Below, piece after piece: positions 47,697 through 58,073 of a stretch of 64,000 nucleotides of DNA. The stretch is taken from assembly GCF_029382225.1 (NCBI RefSeq), contig NZ_JARLTC010000008.1, positions 62,001 through 126,000 of the forward strand, written 5' to 3'. The stretch comes from Spongiactinospora sp. TRM90649 (GTDB lineage Bacteria > Actinomycetota > Actinomycetes > Streptosporangiales > Streptosporangiaceae). Below the pieces are notes generated by a model. It was not told where the DNA came from and did no database searches. It was given only the letters and a program-made list of their open reading frames with translations. The translations under genes and the position numbers were made by a program. Within the stretch, counting starts at the first letter, position 1; the number at the start of each line of letters is the position of its first letter.

Positions 47697-48596
47697 ATGA
47701 GCGAGGTCGCGTGGATCGGCCTGGGCGCGATGGGCGGGCGGATGGCCGCCCGGCTGCTGGCCGCGGGCCACGAACTGATCGTGTGGAACCGCACGGCGGC
47801 TCGGGCCGACCCGCTCGCCGCCCGGGGCGCGCGGGTCGCGGCCACCCCGGCCGAGGCGGCGCGCGGCGTCGCCACCGTCGTGGTGATGGTCACCGGGCCT
47901 GCCGCGCTGCGCGAGGTGACCGAGGGTCCCGACGGCATCGCCGCCGCCGTGTCCCCCGGCGCGACCGTCATCGACATGTCCACCGTGGGTCCGCCCGCCG
48001 TGGCCGACCTGCGCGCCGTGCTGCCGCCAGAGGTCGCGCTGATCGACGCGCCGGTGCTGGGCAGCCTGAACGAGGCCGAGAGCGGCACGCTGTCGGTCTT
48101 CGTCGGCGGCGATCCCGGCCCGGTGGCCGCCGCCCTGCCGCTGCTCGGCGTGCTCGGCACCCCGGTCGAGGCGGGCCCGCTCGGCTCGGGCGCGGCGGCC
48201 AAGCTGGTCGCCAACGAGGCCCTGCTCATCACGCTCACCGCGCTCGGCGAGACGCTGGCGCTGGCCGACCGTCTCGGGCTGCCCCGCGACATCGCCTGGC
48301 GGGTCCTCGGCCTGACCCCGCTGGGGCCGCAGGCCGAGCGCCGCCGTCCGGCCGTCGAGGCCGACGATCCGCCCAAGCTGTTCGCTCTACGGAACGCCGT
48401 CAAGGACGCGGGCCTCATCACGCACGAGGCGGGCGCGGCCGGACGGCTCGCCGAGGCGGCCCGGTCCTGGCTGGCCGACGCCGAGGCCGCCGGGCTGGGC
48501 GACCACGACTACACGGCGGTGATCGGCCATATCCTGGCGTCCGGGCGCCGCGCGGCGCCCGGATCCGGGCCCCGTCCGGAAATAGAGCCGGATTGA
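47697..48596 (+). CDS. NAD(P)-dependent beta-hydroxyacid dehydrogenase/imine reductase
   Basis: 299 aa. N-terminal Rossmann domain with [13 protein letters not shown]; the signature [23 protein letters not shown] and the catalytic Lys in [13 protein letters not shown] are those of 3-hydroxyisobutyrate dehydrogenases and glyoxylate/imine reductases. The C-terminal helical domain completes the family fold. ATG 47697 preceded by GGGGGG at about 5 nt. Substrate not evident; no valine-degradation gene nearby. Confidence 0.88.
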   Translation: MSEVAWIGLGAMGGRMAARLLAAGHELIVWNRTAARADPLAARGARVAATPAEAARGVATVVVMVTGPAALREVTEGPDGIAAAVSPGATVIDMSTVGPPAVADLRAVLPPEVALIDAPVLGSLNEAESGTLSVFVGGDPGPVAAALPLLGVLGTPVEAGPLGSGAAAKLVANEALLITLTALGETLALADRLGLPRDIAWRVLGLTPLGPQAERRRPAVEADDPPKLFALRNAVKDAGLITHEAGAAGRLAEAARSWLADAEAAGLGDHDYTAVIGHILASGRRAAPGSGPRPEIEPD

Positions 48597-48738
48597 AGCG
48601 ACACCCGACCGGGACGCACCAGATTGGGCCGGACCGGGGCCGCACCGGCGTCCCGGCCGAAGCGCACAAAGATTGATCAGTACGGCTTGTGCGGATCGGG
48701 CATTGGCCTCAGGCGGCGATACGGTTGAGGATCACCAC

Positions 48739-49875
48739 ATGGACCTGTTGAACACGCTCGTGGACAAGGGACTCCGCGCCGAATCACCGACGCGGGAGGA
48801 AGCGCTCGCCGTGCTGGCGACCACCGACGAGGAACTCCTCGACGTCGTGGCCGCCGCGGGGAAGGTGCGCAGGCGCTGGTTCGGACGCCGAGTCAAGCTC
48901 AACTACCTGGTCAACCTGAAGTCGGGGCTGTGCCCCGAGGACTGCGGCTACTGCTCGCAGCGACTGGGTTCCAAGGCCGGGGTGCTCACCTACACCTGGC
49001 TCAAGCCGGAGCAGGCCGCCGACGCCGCCGCGGCCGGGGTCGCCGGCGGGGCCAAGCGGGTCTGCCTGGTCGCGAGCGGTCGCGGCCCGACGGACCGCGA
49101 CGTGGAGCGCGTCGCGAACACCATCGCCGCGATCAAGGAGCGCGCGGGCGACGTGGAGATCTGCGCCTGCCTCGGGTTCCTGTCCGGCGGGCAGGCCGAA
49201 CGGCTGCGCGACGCCGGGGCGCACGCCTACAACCACAACCTGAACACCGCCGAGGCGACCTACGACGAGATCTGCACCACCCACGGCTACGACGACCGGG
49301 TCGAGACCGTGCGCGACGCCAAGGCGGCGGGCCTTTCCGCCTGCTCCGGGCTGATCGCCGGGATGGGCGAGAGCGACGCCGACCTGGTGGACGTGGTGTT
49401 CGCACTGCGCGAGCTGGACGTCGACTCGGTGCCGGTCAACTTCCTGATCCCGTTCGAGGGCACGCCGCTCGGCCAGGAGTGGCACCTCACCCCGCAGCGC
49501 TGCCTGCGCATCCTGGCCATGGTGCGGTTCGTCTGCCCGGACGTGGAGGTGCGGCTGTCCGGCGGGCGGGAGATCCACCTGCGCACACTCCAGCCGCTCG
49601 CGCTGCACCTGGTCAACTCGATCTTCCTGGGCGACTACCTGACCAGCGAGGGCCAGGCGGGCAAGGCCGACCTGGAGATGATCGCCGACGCCGGGTTCGA
49701 GGTGGAGGACTCGGGGACGACCACGCTGCCGGAGCACCGGGGCGGCGCCCCGGCGGCGGACGCCGTCGAGGAGGAGGCCGAGGACACAGCGGGCACAGGG
49801 GTCACAGGGGCGCGTACCGACCTGGTCGTGGTGCGCCGGCGCGGAGCGGGCACCGACCTGCCGCCCAATGCCTGA
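48739..49875 (+). CDS. bioB: Biotin synthase BioB with extended C-terminus
   Basis: 378-aa radical SAM enzyme inserting sulfur into dethiobiotin. The [4Fe-4S] motif CPEDCGYC is at residues ~60-67; other cluster ligands include [13 protein letters not shown] and the Arg of [11 protein letters not shown] 48739 ([11 protein letters not shown]) follows GAGGATC. It is about 35 residues longer than usual at the C-terminus: an acidic, Gly/Thr-rich tail ([16 protein letters not shown]) coded by 9-nt repeats. Overlaps bioA by 8 nt; the pair forms a biotin operon, with no bioD or bioF next to it. Confidence 0.93.
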   Translation: MDLLNTLVDKGLRAESPTREEALAVLATTDEELLDVVAAAGKVRRRWFGRRVKLNYLVNLKSGLCPEDCGYCSQRLGSKAGVLTYTWLKPEQAADAAAAGVAGGAKRVCLVASGRGPTDRDVERVANTIAAIKERAGDVEICACLGFLSGGQAERLRDAGAHAYNHNLNTAEATYDEICTTHGYDDRVETVRDAKAAGLSACSGLIAGMGESDADLVDVVFALRELDVDSVPVNFLIPFEGTPLGQEWHLTPQRCLRILAMVRFVCPDVEVRLSGGREIHLRTLQPLALHLVNSIFLGDYLTSEGQAGKADLEMIADAGFEVEDSGTTTLPEHRGGAPAADAVEEEAEDTAGTGVTGARTDLVVVRRRGAGTDLPPNA

Positions 49876-51175
49876 CCGCGCGCTGCGCCCGTGCGACCTG
49901 CTCGACCTCGACCGCGCGCACGTCTGGCACCCCTATGCCGCGATGCCGGGCGGTCAGCCGCCGCTGCTCATCGAGTCGGCCCGGGGGACGCGGCTGCGTC
50001 CCGCCGAGCCGGTCGAAGGGCACACCGAGCTGGTGGACGCCATGTCGTCGTGGTGGTCCGCGATCCACGGCTACCGTCATCCGGTGCTCGACGACGCACT
50101 GCGGGACCAGGCCGGGCGGATGAGCCACGTGATGTTCGGCGGGCTCACGCACGAGCCCGCCGTCCGGCTCGCCGCCCGGCTGGTGGAGATCACGCCGGAG
50201 CCGCTGCGGCACGTCTTCCTCACCGACTCCGGGTCGGTGTCGGTGGAGGTGGCGATCAAGATGTGCCTGCAGTACTGGCGCTCGCTCGGCCGTCCTGGCA
50301 AGCATCGGCTGCTGACCTGGCGCGGCGGCTACCACGGTGACACCTTCCACCCGATGTCGGTGTGCGACCCGGACGGCGGCATGCACACCATGTGGGACGG
50401 CGTGCTGCCCCGGCAGGTGTTCGCCGACGCGCCGCCGTCCGGTTACGAGGTCGAGCCCGACCCCGGCTACGTGGCGCACCTGGCCGACCTGATCGGACGG
50501 CACGCGCACGAACTCGCCGCCGTGATCGTCGAACCGGTCGTGCAGAACGCCGGGGGGATGCGCTTCCACTCCCCCGGCTACCTTCGTGAGCTGCGCGCGC
50601 TCTGCGACGAGCACCAGGTGCTGCTGGTGTTCGACGAGATCGCCACCGGCTTCGGGCGCACCGGCGAGCTGTTCGCCGCCGGCCACGCGGGGGTGGCCCC
50701 CGACGTGATGTGCGTCGGCAAGGCCCTGACCGGGGGCTACCTCACCATGGCGGCGGCGCTGTGCACGACCGAGGTCGCCGAGGGCATCGGGCGCGGCGAC
50801 TTCCCGGTGCTCGCGCACGGCCCGACCTTCATGGGCAACCCGCTGTCGGCCGCCGTGGCCAACGCGTCCCTGGACGTGCTGCTCGGCCAGGACTGGCGGA
50901 CCGGGATCGAGGCGATCGCCAAGGGCCTGCGCGAGGGGCTGGACCAGGCCCGTGGCGTCGCCGGGGTTCTTGACGTGCGGGTGCTGGGGGCGATCGGGGT
51001 GATCCAGCTCGACCACGAGGTGGACCTGCCCGCCGCCACCCGGGCCGCGGCCCGGCACGGCGTGTGGATCCGGCCGTTCCGCGACCTGATCTACACGATG
51101 CCGCCGTACGTCGTGGACGACGACGACCTGCGCCGGATCACGACCGCGATGACGGCGGCGGCGGCCGTGAGCTGA
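49868..51175 (+). CDS. bioA: 7,8-diaminopelargonate synthase BioA
   Basis: 435-aa class III PLP aminotransferase, SAM-dependent amination of KAPA to [23 protein letters not shown] binds the phosphate group; [13 protein letters not shown] and the PLP Lys in [11 protein letters not shown] are conserved; WHPYAAM at the start is a BioA signature. ATG 49868 overlaps bioB. Missing bioD here suggests it is elsewhere or replaced. Confidence 0.93.
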   Translation: MPDRALRPCDLLDLDRAHVWHPYAAMPGGQPPLLIESARGTRLRPAEPVEGHTELVDAMSSWWSAIHGYRHPVLDDALRDQAGRMSHVMFGGLTHEPAVRLAARLVEITPEPLRHVFLTDSGSVSVEVAIKMCLQYWRSLGRPGKHRLLTWRGGYHGDTFHPMSVCDPDGGMHTMWDGVLPRQVFADAPPSGYEVEPDPGYVAHLADLIGRHAHELAAVIVEPVVQNAGGMRFHSPGYLRELRALCDEHQVLLVFDEIATGFGRTGELFAAGHAGVAPDVMCVGKALTGGYLTMAAALCTTEVAEGIGRGDFPVLAHGPTFMGNPLSAAVANASLDVLLGQDWRTGIEAIAKGLREGLDQARGVAGVLDVRVLGAIGVIQLDHEVDLPAATRAAARHGVWIRPFRDLIYTMPPYVVDDDDLRRITTAMTAAAAVS

Positions 51176-51188
51176 CCGCCGCGCGTCG

Positions 51189-52043
51189 TCACCGGTCGAG
51201 CGCCCGCCGCAGCACGGCCGGCCGGTTGGTGACGATGCCGTCGACCCCGTAGGCGGCCAGGCGGCGCATCGCCGCCTGGCCGTCCACCGTCCAGCAGATC
51301 ACCCGCATCCGGTAGCGGTGGATCCGCCGGACGTAGTCGCGGGTCACGTCGGTGTAGGGGACGTTGATCAGCCCGGCGTACCTGGACAGCGCGGCGAGCC
51401 GCCCGGGCTCGGGCGTGCCGAGCAGGCCGATCGGGATGTCCGGCATGATCTGGTGGAACCTGCGCATGGAGCCCCAGTCGAAGGACTGCACGATCACCCG
51501 GCCCGCGGACAGCCAGGCCCGGTGCCGCCGCAGCTCGCCGGCGACGCGGGTCTCGATGCCCGGATGGCGCGCCGGGTCCTTGATCTCCAGGAGCAGGCCG
51601 AGGCCGCTGCCGCGCATCGCGGCGAGCGTCTCGCCCAGCGTGGGCACCCGCTCCCCCTCGTATCGCGATCCGAACCAGGACCCGGCGTCGAGCCTGCGGA
51701 TCTCCGCGAGGGTGAAGTCGCCGACCGCCCAGGGGGCGCGGCCGGGGAAGACGCGCTCGGCGTCGGTGGTGCGCGCGAGCGTGCGGTCGTGCATCAGGAC
51801 CAGCCGGTGGTCGCTGGTCTGCTGGACGTCGAGTTCGAACACGTCGGCGCGCTGGACGCGGGCCAGCACGAAAGCCGCGAGGGTGTTCTCGGGCGCGTCG
51901 GCGGAGGCCCCGCGGTGGGCCACGTTGACGATCGCCGGGGAGGGGGCGGCGGCCACGGGGCGGGCGAGCGTCACGGGAGCCGTCAAGGCCGTCAGGAGGG
52001 TGATGATGACCAGGGGGACAGGTCGGAACACGGGTCTCCTCAT
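51189..52043 (-). CDS. Secreted glycerophosphodiester phosphodiesterase
   Basis: 284 aa. Signal peptide (VPLVIITLLTALTAPVTLA, ending near VAA-AP). TIM-barrel GDPD domain: AHRGASADAPENTLAAF with catalytic His/Arg, FELDVQQTSD with metal ligands, MHDRTLARTT, LLLEIKDP and VICWTVDG. It splits glycerophosphodiesters into glycerol-3-phosphate and alcohol outside the cell. Start ATG 52043 lacks a clear ribosome site; GTG 52031, 4 nt after GAGGAG, is an alternative. Convergent with bioA. Confidence 0.9.
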   Translation of the reverse strand: MRRPVFRPVPLVIITLLTALTAPVTLARPVAAAPSPAIVNVAHRGASADAPENTLAAFVLARVQRADVFELDVQQTSDHRLVLMHDRTLARTTDAERVFPGRAPWAVGDFTLAEIRRLDAGSWFGSRYEGERVPTLGETLAAMRGSGLGLLLEIKDPARHPGIETRVAGELRRHRAWLSAGRVIVQSFDWGSMRRFHQIMPDIPIGLLGTPEPGRLAALSRYAGLINVPYTDVTRDYVRRIHRYRMRVICWTVDGQAAMRRLAAYGVDGIVTNRPAVLRRALDR

Positions 52044-52153
52044 GGGCGGAAGCGACCGGTACTACCTTTCTGACGGGCGTGCATGACGACAAGTTGATGG
52101 AGGAGTTTCCCGATGGTGCCGAAAAGATGAGCATCCGGGGCGCGAATCGCCGG

Positions 52154-53845
52154 TTAGGGTTCCAGGATGTCGAAACGCAGGCCGCTGGAGCCTTCACCAC
52201 CGCCTGTTCCCTTGACACGGGTCGTCCAGAAATGTGTGGATCCGTCGTGCCAGCGCGCCTGCCGGGCCGCGCGGCTGACGGCGGTGCCCGCCCTCGGCAC
52301 CTCCTCCTCGTACAGCCACACGCCGCCCCCGTCGCCCTCCGTCAGCAGCTCACCGAGCGGCTCCCGAGGCTTCCCCTCCGGGTCGTCGCCCCGGACCAGC
52401 GGTACCAGGCGCAGCAGGATCGACTCCTGGTCCGCGAGCTTCTCCGGGGCCAGCGGATACCAGTTGAGCGGCACCGACGTCTCGACCCGGTAGCGCGGCG
52501 GGCTTCCAGGCGGCAGCGGGGCGGACTCCGGCGGCGGCGGGTCCGTGGCGAACCGATCGATGACGCCGCCCGCGTCGTCGGGGACCGTCGGCTCCACCGC
52601 CCAGGCCAGGTTGACCATCTCGTCGCGCAGGTACAGCACCGACTCCAGCGGCGGGCCGTCCAGGGCGTCCGGCAGCGCGGGGGGCAGGAAGAACCACGGT
52701 GACGTGGGCCGCTCGCGGCCGGGCTCGGACGGCCCGGCGGCGTCGGTGAGCGTGAACAGGCTCCAGCCGTCGTCGGCGGCGCCCGCCGGGTCCAGCACGC
52801 GCTTGCCGCCGAAGACGTCGGTCACCCGGAAGCCCGTCACGCGGGTGAGGCTGCCGACGGGCAGCCGCACCGGCAGCATCAGCCAGTCCTCGCCGGAGTA
52901 GGTGACGAACGCGGTGAGCAGCAGCCGCCCCAGGTCGCTGGGGGCGGCGTCGATGCCGCCCGGGTCGAACCCGGCGTCCTCACACTCCCAGAACCTGGGC
53001 ACGGGCATGCCGCCGAAGCGCGCCGGGGTGGGAACGGCGCGGACGTCGGTCAGGGTCAGCGGCGCTCCCTCGGGCGGCGTGGCCGCGCCCGGTACGGCGT
53101 CGGCCGCCCACCACTCCAGCCGCCCGCCGGGGTGACCGGTCGCGCGCAGCCTGACGTCGGGCAACGAGGCCGCGCCCAGCTCGAAGGCGTACTCCAGCCG
53201 GTGCACGTCCCACGTCTCGGGGCGCACGGGCATGGCGTCGTCGGACGCCTTGGGCGCGCGGGCGTTCCACCAGGCGAGCCAGTCGGCGGCGAACGGGGCG
53301 ATCGTGTCGGCCCCGGCGGACGACAGGCCGAGGTTCGCCGCCTCGTCCGCCCGCTGCGCCGGGTCCGCGAGGCGGGCCAGCGGACCGGCCAGCGCGGCGC
53401 CGTCGGGCAGCCGCGACCGGATCCTGGCGGGTATGCCGCCTTCGGCGGGCGGGGGCGGCTTGCCGTCCACCGGGAACGGGCAGGCGTTTACGAACAGGGC
53501 GAACAGGTCGCCGTGGCCCGCGTCCAGCAGCGCGCGGCGCAGCCGCAGGCCGCCCGCGACGCGCAGCCCGGGGTCGGGCCGCGACTCGACCTCCTGCTCG
53601 ATGAGCCGTTCGAGCGGTTCCGTCATCCGGTCGTACGGCCGGTCGGCATCCTCCCCGATCGGCCGCCAGCGGTCGAGCAGGTGGATCTCCGCCGTCAGGT
53701 CCACCCATGCGGCGGAGGCGGCGTCCTCCGCGGTGAACTCGCCGAACTGCCACTGGCGGGCCAGCAGCCACAACGGGTCGTGGACCCGGGCCGCCAGCCC
53801 CTCCTCCACGCCGCCCGCGCGCGGGATCGTCTCGTATCGCTCCAT
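52154..53845 (-). CDS. Large-operon protein D (563 aa, unknown)
   Basis: 563 aa, no signal peptide or membrane helix. Opening phrase VHDPLWLLARQWQFGEFTAEDAASAAWVD region (53760-53845 end) is a striking Trp/Gln-rich motif also seen in large unknown proteins that accompany DUF6603. ATG 53843-53845 lies 4 nt after the stop of the 1407-aa gene, with GAGG just upstream. Many Trp, Pro and Asp; no catalytic motif recognised. Last gene of the four-gene operon. Function unknown. Confidence 0.8.
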   Translation of the reverse strand: MERYETIPRAGGVEEGLAARVHDPLWLLARQWQFGEFTAEDAASAAWVDLTAEIHLLDRWRPIGEDADRPYDRMTEPLERLIEQEVESRPDPGLRVAGGLRLRRALLDAGHGDLFALFVNACPFPVDGKPPPPAEGGIPARIRSRLPDGAALAGPLARLADPAQRADEAANLGLSSAGADTIAPFAADWLAWWNARAPKASDDAMPVRPETWDVHRLEYAFELGAASLPDVRLRATGHPGGRLEWWAADAVPGAATPPEGAPLTLTDVRAVPTPARFGGMPVPRFWECEDAGFDPGGIDAAPSDLGRLLLTAFVTYSGEDWLMLPVRLPVGSLTRVTGFRVTDVFGGKRVLDPAGAADDGWSLFTLTDAAGPSEPGRERPTSPWFFLPPALPDALDGPPLESVLYLRDEMVNLAWAVEPTVPDDAGGVIDRFATDPPPPESAPLPPGSPPRYRVETSVPLNWYPLAPEKLADQESILLRLVPLVRGDDPEGKPREPLGELLTEGDGGGVWLYEEEVPRAGTAVSRAARQARWHDGSTHFWTTRVKGTGGGEGSSGLRFDILEP

Positions 53846-53849
53846 CGCC

Positions 53850-56800
53850 TCACTCCGCTCCGGGGACGGGCAGCAGCCCGCGCAGCGCGGGCACGTCGAT
53901 CAGGTCGAGGGTCCGCATGACCGCGAGCCGCAGGGTGTCCTCGACGACGCCGTGCACGTCCTCCATCCGCCACGGCCGGTCCAGGTCGGGCGGCACGGCC
54001 AGCAGCAGCGCCTGCGGCGCGCGGGCCCCCGGACGGTCGTGGTGGAACGCCAGCGCGGCGATCTCCTCCGGCCCGTTCGCCCCGCTCGGGCGGGGCACCG
54101 CCTGGTTCCAGGTGTCCATGACCAGCCCGGCGCACTCCTCGCCCTCCGGCGGGCCGTCGTGGTGCAGCACCAGAGTGGCGCGGACGGGCGGTCGGTCCCC
54201 CTGGACCGCGGGCGCCGTGGCCACCCACCTCGCGCCCGGCGCGAACGGCGTCTGGGTGGCCGTGACGTCGCCCTCGGGCCGCTCCGCCAGCACGATCCCA
54301 GCCACCAGCGTCTCCTCAAGCGTGGCGACCGTCGGCCGGATCCGCGCGATCCCGCGCAGCCAGTCGCCGATCTCGTCGGGACCGGCTCCCGCCGGAACCC
54401 GGTCGGGTCCGGGCGGCGCCGTGTTCAGCACGGGCACGACCTGCATGTGGTCGCCCGCAAGGACGCGCACCCGCGACGTGGTGTCCCGCACCCAGGCGTC
54501 GGCGTCCGCGGGGCGGGACGGCGGCGGGGGCGGCGGCTGCACGGTGTCCGGATCGATCATCGCCAGCACCTTCCCGCCCTGGCCGACGGGATCGGCGCCC
54601 GGGTCGGGCAGGGCGGCGGCGACGCCGAGCGCGGCCAGGGGCGCGAGCGCGGAGCCGACCGCGGCGGGGTCGGGCCGCTCGGGGGCCAGGGCGGTGGCCA
54701 GCGTCTGGCGAGCCGCCGCGACGGCGGCGAGCCAGGTCCCGGCCCTGGCGCCGAGCCCGTCGAGGTCGGCCAGCGCGTAGGGCTCGGCCGTCAGGTCGAA
54801 GTGCCCGGTGAGCAGGGGCGTCGCGGAGGCCAGCAGGGCGCGCAGCCGTTCGCACAGCAGGCCCAGCTCACGGGCGCGCTCGACGCTCGGCTCGTCGAGT
54901 TCCACCCCTGCCTGCCGCAGGGCGTCCATGAGCGGGGATCCGCCGGGCGCGGCGCGCGCCGCGCCGACGACGTCGAGCGCGCACCAGCCGAGCGCGTCCA
55001 GCCCGACCCCCTCGCCCATGCGGCCGCCCCCGCCGAAACGCCAGTCGCCGGCGGGGCCGAGCCGGGCGCGGCACCAGCCCTCCACCGCAGGTTCCAGGAC
55101 GGCGAGCGCGCGGTCGTCGTTCCACCCGGTGACGCCGCCCCCGGACGGGCATAGCACGCCGACGTGGTGGGCGACGGTGGTGGCCCCGCGCGGGGTACGG
55201 ACGAGGTCGAACTCCCCGGGGAGCCGGTCGCCGCGCCCGATGGCGTCGGCCGACAAACCGGCGCGCAGCGGGTTGCCGCCCACCAGATGAAAGACGCTCT
55301 CGCCCACCAGCAGGTCACCGCCGGCGTCCACCATCTCGTCCAGCTCGGCGATCAGCCGGTCCACGACCTGGCGCTGCTCCGGCGGGAGCTGGTCGAGCAG
55401 CCCCTCCTGGCCTTCGGCGGGCTGGGCCATGCGCAGGCGCTGGCCGTCCACCACGTTGCGGGCCTCGACGCTCGTCGCCGCGCCCGGGGTGCCGGTACCG
55501 GGGACGACGGCCAGCGAGGGCGGATACGCCAGCCGGAAGTCGTCGATGAGCTGGTCCAACTGCGCCTCGTGCAGGCCGCGTTCGAAGCGGTAGCCGAGCA
55601 GCGCCCACAGCGGCTGGCCGGTGCGGATGCCGTCGATCATCTCCCGCGCGGCCCGGACCCGCCACGACTGTAGATCGACGGCGAAGGCCGCCTTGTCCGA
55701 GTGGGCGCGAAATCCCGCCCGGAGCACGGCGGCGGTCGCGGCGTGCTGAAGGGACGGCGCCAGGATGTAGCCGTCGCTCTCCGGGCCGGTCCCCGGGTCC
55801 CGCACGTCGGTCAGCCAGCCGTAGACCCCCAGGCGCAGGCCGGTGGGCTCGCTCTCCCTGATGCGCCGCAGCCGGGAGTCGGCGTAGGAGGTGATCCAGG
55901 CGTCCACCCGGTGGCCGACGGTGTCGAAGACCTCGAACATGAGCCGGTCGAGCCCCGGCAGATCGGTCTCGGCGCGCGGTTCCAGCTCGACCAGGGCGGC
56001 GGCCAGCTCTCGGGTCCTCTCCAGCGCCACCGGCAGGAACGCCTGCTCTTCCGGGGTCGCCGCCTGATCGTCGCGCATCCGCCGGTTCTGCTGGATCAGC
56101 AGCACGAGGTTCTCGAAGACGCGCCAGGAGATGCTGTGGAACGTGTCGGGGTCGGGCGACTCGATGAACGGCGCCAGGGCGTCCTGGAGTTCGGTCCTGC
56201 GGGCGTCGAGGGCGGTCTGGTCGGCGTCGGCCGAGGCGTCCAGCGCGGCCTGCCGTTCGTCGGCCAGGCGCAGCAGCTCGGCCAGCGGGCGGGCGGCGAG
56301 CACGGCCTTGACGTTTTCGGAGGGATCCCCGAGGACCGGCCGTGGCGGTTTGCCGCTTTCGTCGGGCAGGTGAAACTGCTCGGCGCGCGACCCGGGGGGC
56401 ACCGAGCCCACCACGGAGGGCGGCGGCTCGTCCACCTGCGCCTGCCCCAGTTCCACGGGCCTGGTCATGGTGTCCACCATGCGCTCGGCGGCGGGGGTGC
56501 GGCTGAGCAGGTCGAGGATCACGGCGTCCTGGTCCTCGCCCGCGCCGACCTGGACCGCGCTCGGGAACGAGTCCTCCAGGGTGCTGGTGACCGACAGCAG
56601 GTGCCCGGTGAGCCGGGGGTCGGTCACGTCGCCGCGCCACAGGTCGAACGACGAGGCGGGCAGCACGCCGTACGGCTGGCGGCCCACCCGCAGCGTCGGC
56701 AGCGTCCCCCGGCTGCGGACGTGGTCGGTGAAGTGCGCGACCAGGTCGGTGACGTCGGGCGGCACGACCATGTCGTCACGGGCTTCGGTCGACGGCGGAT

Positions 56801-58073
56801 AGGGCCGCAGCAGCAGCGACAGCGCGAAGTACAGCCCGAACGCGTGGTGCAGCCGGGTCAGGTCCGGCCCGTCGTCGTCGCCGAGCGCGTCCTGCACGGC
56901 GGCCAGGACCTCCGCGCCGTCAACGCCGAAGGCGCGGGCGGCGCGCGCCGCCGCCTGCGGGCCCGCCGGGTCGTACTGCTCACGCTGCCGGTCGATCTCC
57001 TCCGGCGGGCGCGGCTCGGGATGCGACCGCCAGCCGCTGCGGGTGGCCAGGGTGTTGTTGGTCGGCGTCCGGGTGGGCAGGAACGCCAGGCCGTCGCCGA
57101 ACCGGTGGGCGAGCAGCGCCGCCTGCCAGCGGGCGGCGGCGGTCTCGGGGTCCAGCCCCGCCATCACGCCGACGGCGGTCAGCAGATCGTAGGGTTCGTC
57201 GTTCTCCGGCAGCGGCACCGCCAGGCCCATCCCGTTCTCGACGGCCCTCCCGAAGTCCACGAGCCATCGGCTGTCCGGGTCCCAGGGCAGGCCGTCGGTG
57301 CGCGTCACGCCCTCCTGCGGCGGCGCGAAGCCCAGCTTGAGGTCGTCGGGGATGTCGGCGCCCTCCTCGCGCCAGGCGAGCCGGAGCCCGTCCTCGCCCT
57401 CGTTGTAGGCGGAGAAGACGAAGCGGTCCGGAAGCAACATGGTGCGGGCCGCCCGCGTCCAGGTGCCGGATCGGGCGGCGGGCTCCGGCGCCCCCGGCCT
57501 GAGCGCTTCGAGCGCCCAGGCGGCCCGCGCGGAGCCGAGCCGGGCCACCAGCTCCGCCCAGGCGGCGGCGCGGAGAGCGTCGTCGGCCTCGGGCGCGGCG
57601 ACGGCCGTCCAGTAGCGCTGACCGGCCTCGCGCTCGACCGCGGTCAGCCCCTCCTCGTGCGCGTCCACGTGCACGTCGTCGGGGTACACCCGCAGGAGGA
57701 GCTGCGCCGAACCGGCCACCTGGGAGTGGACGGCCTCCAGGCGCACCGGGGTCAGCAGCAGCGGCACCGGCCGGTCGTCGGCCCAGATCGCAGGTTCGGC
57801 GGCGACCGCCTCGTCGTAGGCCCCGGGGGCCGCGGCGTACGCCTCTTCCGCTATGAGCAGTTCCAGCCGCATCGTGTTCAGGTCGTCCTCGGCGCGGGCC
57901 ACCTCGTCGCCGAGCCCGGGGTGCTGTTCGGACTCCGGTCCGAGCAACGCCAGCTCCCGCTGCAACGCGGCGAGGTGGGCGGCCTGGTCGTGCTCACGGC
58001 GGCGCTGCCGGTCGGCGTCGCGCCGCCGCGCGGCGATGGCCAGCCGGAGGCGGGCGAGTTCGGTCGGGGTCAT
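53850..58073 (-). CDS. Large-operon protein C (1407 aa, unknown)
   Basis: 1407 aa. N-terminus (~1-75) is a coiled coil (RLRLAIAARRRDADRQRRRE, then LAALQRELALLG). Then VPLLLTPVRLEAVHSQV, RVYPDDVHVDAHEEGLTAVE, and DRFVFSAYNEGEDGLRLAWR, which I recognise as recurring phrases of a large uncharacterised family. The middle and C-terminus are mostly helical (YDSRLRRIRESE, ALQAAL...). ATG 58073 overlaps the previous stop (ATGA); AAGGGGA upstream. No signal peptide or membrane helix seen. Confidence 0.82.
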   Translation of the reverse strand: MTPTELARLRLAIAARRRDADRQRRREHDQAAHLAALQRELALLGPESEQHPGLGDEVARAEDDLNTMRLELLIAEEAYAAAPGAYDEAVAAEPAIWADDRPVPLLLTPVRLEAVHSQVAGSAQLLLRVYPDDVHVDAHEEGLTAVEREAGQRYWTAVAAPEADDALRAAAWAELVARLGSARAAWALEALRPGAPEPAARSGTWTRAARTMLLPDRFVFSAYNEGEDGLRLAWREEGADIPDDLKLGFAPPQEGVTRTDGLPWDPDSRWLVDFGRAVENGMGLAVPLPENDEPYDLLTAVGVMAGLDPETAAARWQAALLAHRFGDGLAFLPTRTPTNNTLATRSGWRSHPEPRPPEEIDRQREQYDPAGPQAAARAARAFGVDGAEVLAAVQDALGDDDGPDLTRLHHAFGLYFALSLLLRPYPPSTEARDDMVVPPDVTDLVAHFTDHVRSRGTLPTLRVGRQPYGVLPASSFDLWRGDVTDPRLTGHLLSVTSTLEDSFPSAVQVGAGEDQDAVILDLLSRTPAAERMVDTMTRPVELGQAQVDEPPPSVVGSVPPGSRAEQFHLPDESGKPPRPVLGDPSENVKAVLAARPLAELLRLADERQAALDASADADQTALDARRTELQDALAPFIESPDPDTFHSISWRVFENLVLLIQQNRRMRDDQAATPEEQAFLPVALERTRELAAALVELEPRAETDLPGLDRLMFEVFDTVGHRVDAWITSYADSRLRRIRESEPTGLRLGVYGWLTDVRDPGTGPESDGYILAPSLQHAATAAVLRAGFRAHSDKAAFAVDLQSWRVRAAREMIDGIRTGQPLWALLGYRFERGLHEAQLDQLIDDFRLAYPPSLAVVPGTGTPGAATSVEARNVVDGQRLRMAQPAEGQEGLLDQLPPEQRQVVDRLIAELDEMVDAGGDLLVGESVFHLVGGNPLRAGLSADAIGRGDRLPGEFDLVRTPRGATTVAHHVGVLCPSGGGVTGWNDDRALAVLEPAVEGWCRARLGPAGDWRFGGGGRMGEGVGLDALGWCALDVVGAARAAPGGSPLMDALRQAGVELDEPSVERARELGLLCERLRALLASATPLLTGHFDLTAEPYALADLDGLGARAGTWLAAVAAARQTLATALAPERPDPAAVGSALAPLAALGVAAALPDPGADPVGQGGKVLAMIDPDTVQPPPPPPSRPADADAWVRDTTSRVRVLAGDHMQVVPVLNTAPPGPDRVPAGAGPDEIGDWLRGIARIRPTVATLEETLVAGIVLAERPEGDVTATQTPFAPGARWVATAPAVQGDRPPVRATLVLHHDGPPEGEECAGLVMDTWNQAVPRPSGANGPEEIAALAFHHDRPGARAPQALLLAVPPDLDRPWRMEDVHGVVEDTLRLAVMRTLDLIDVPALRGLLPVPGAE

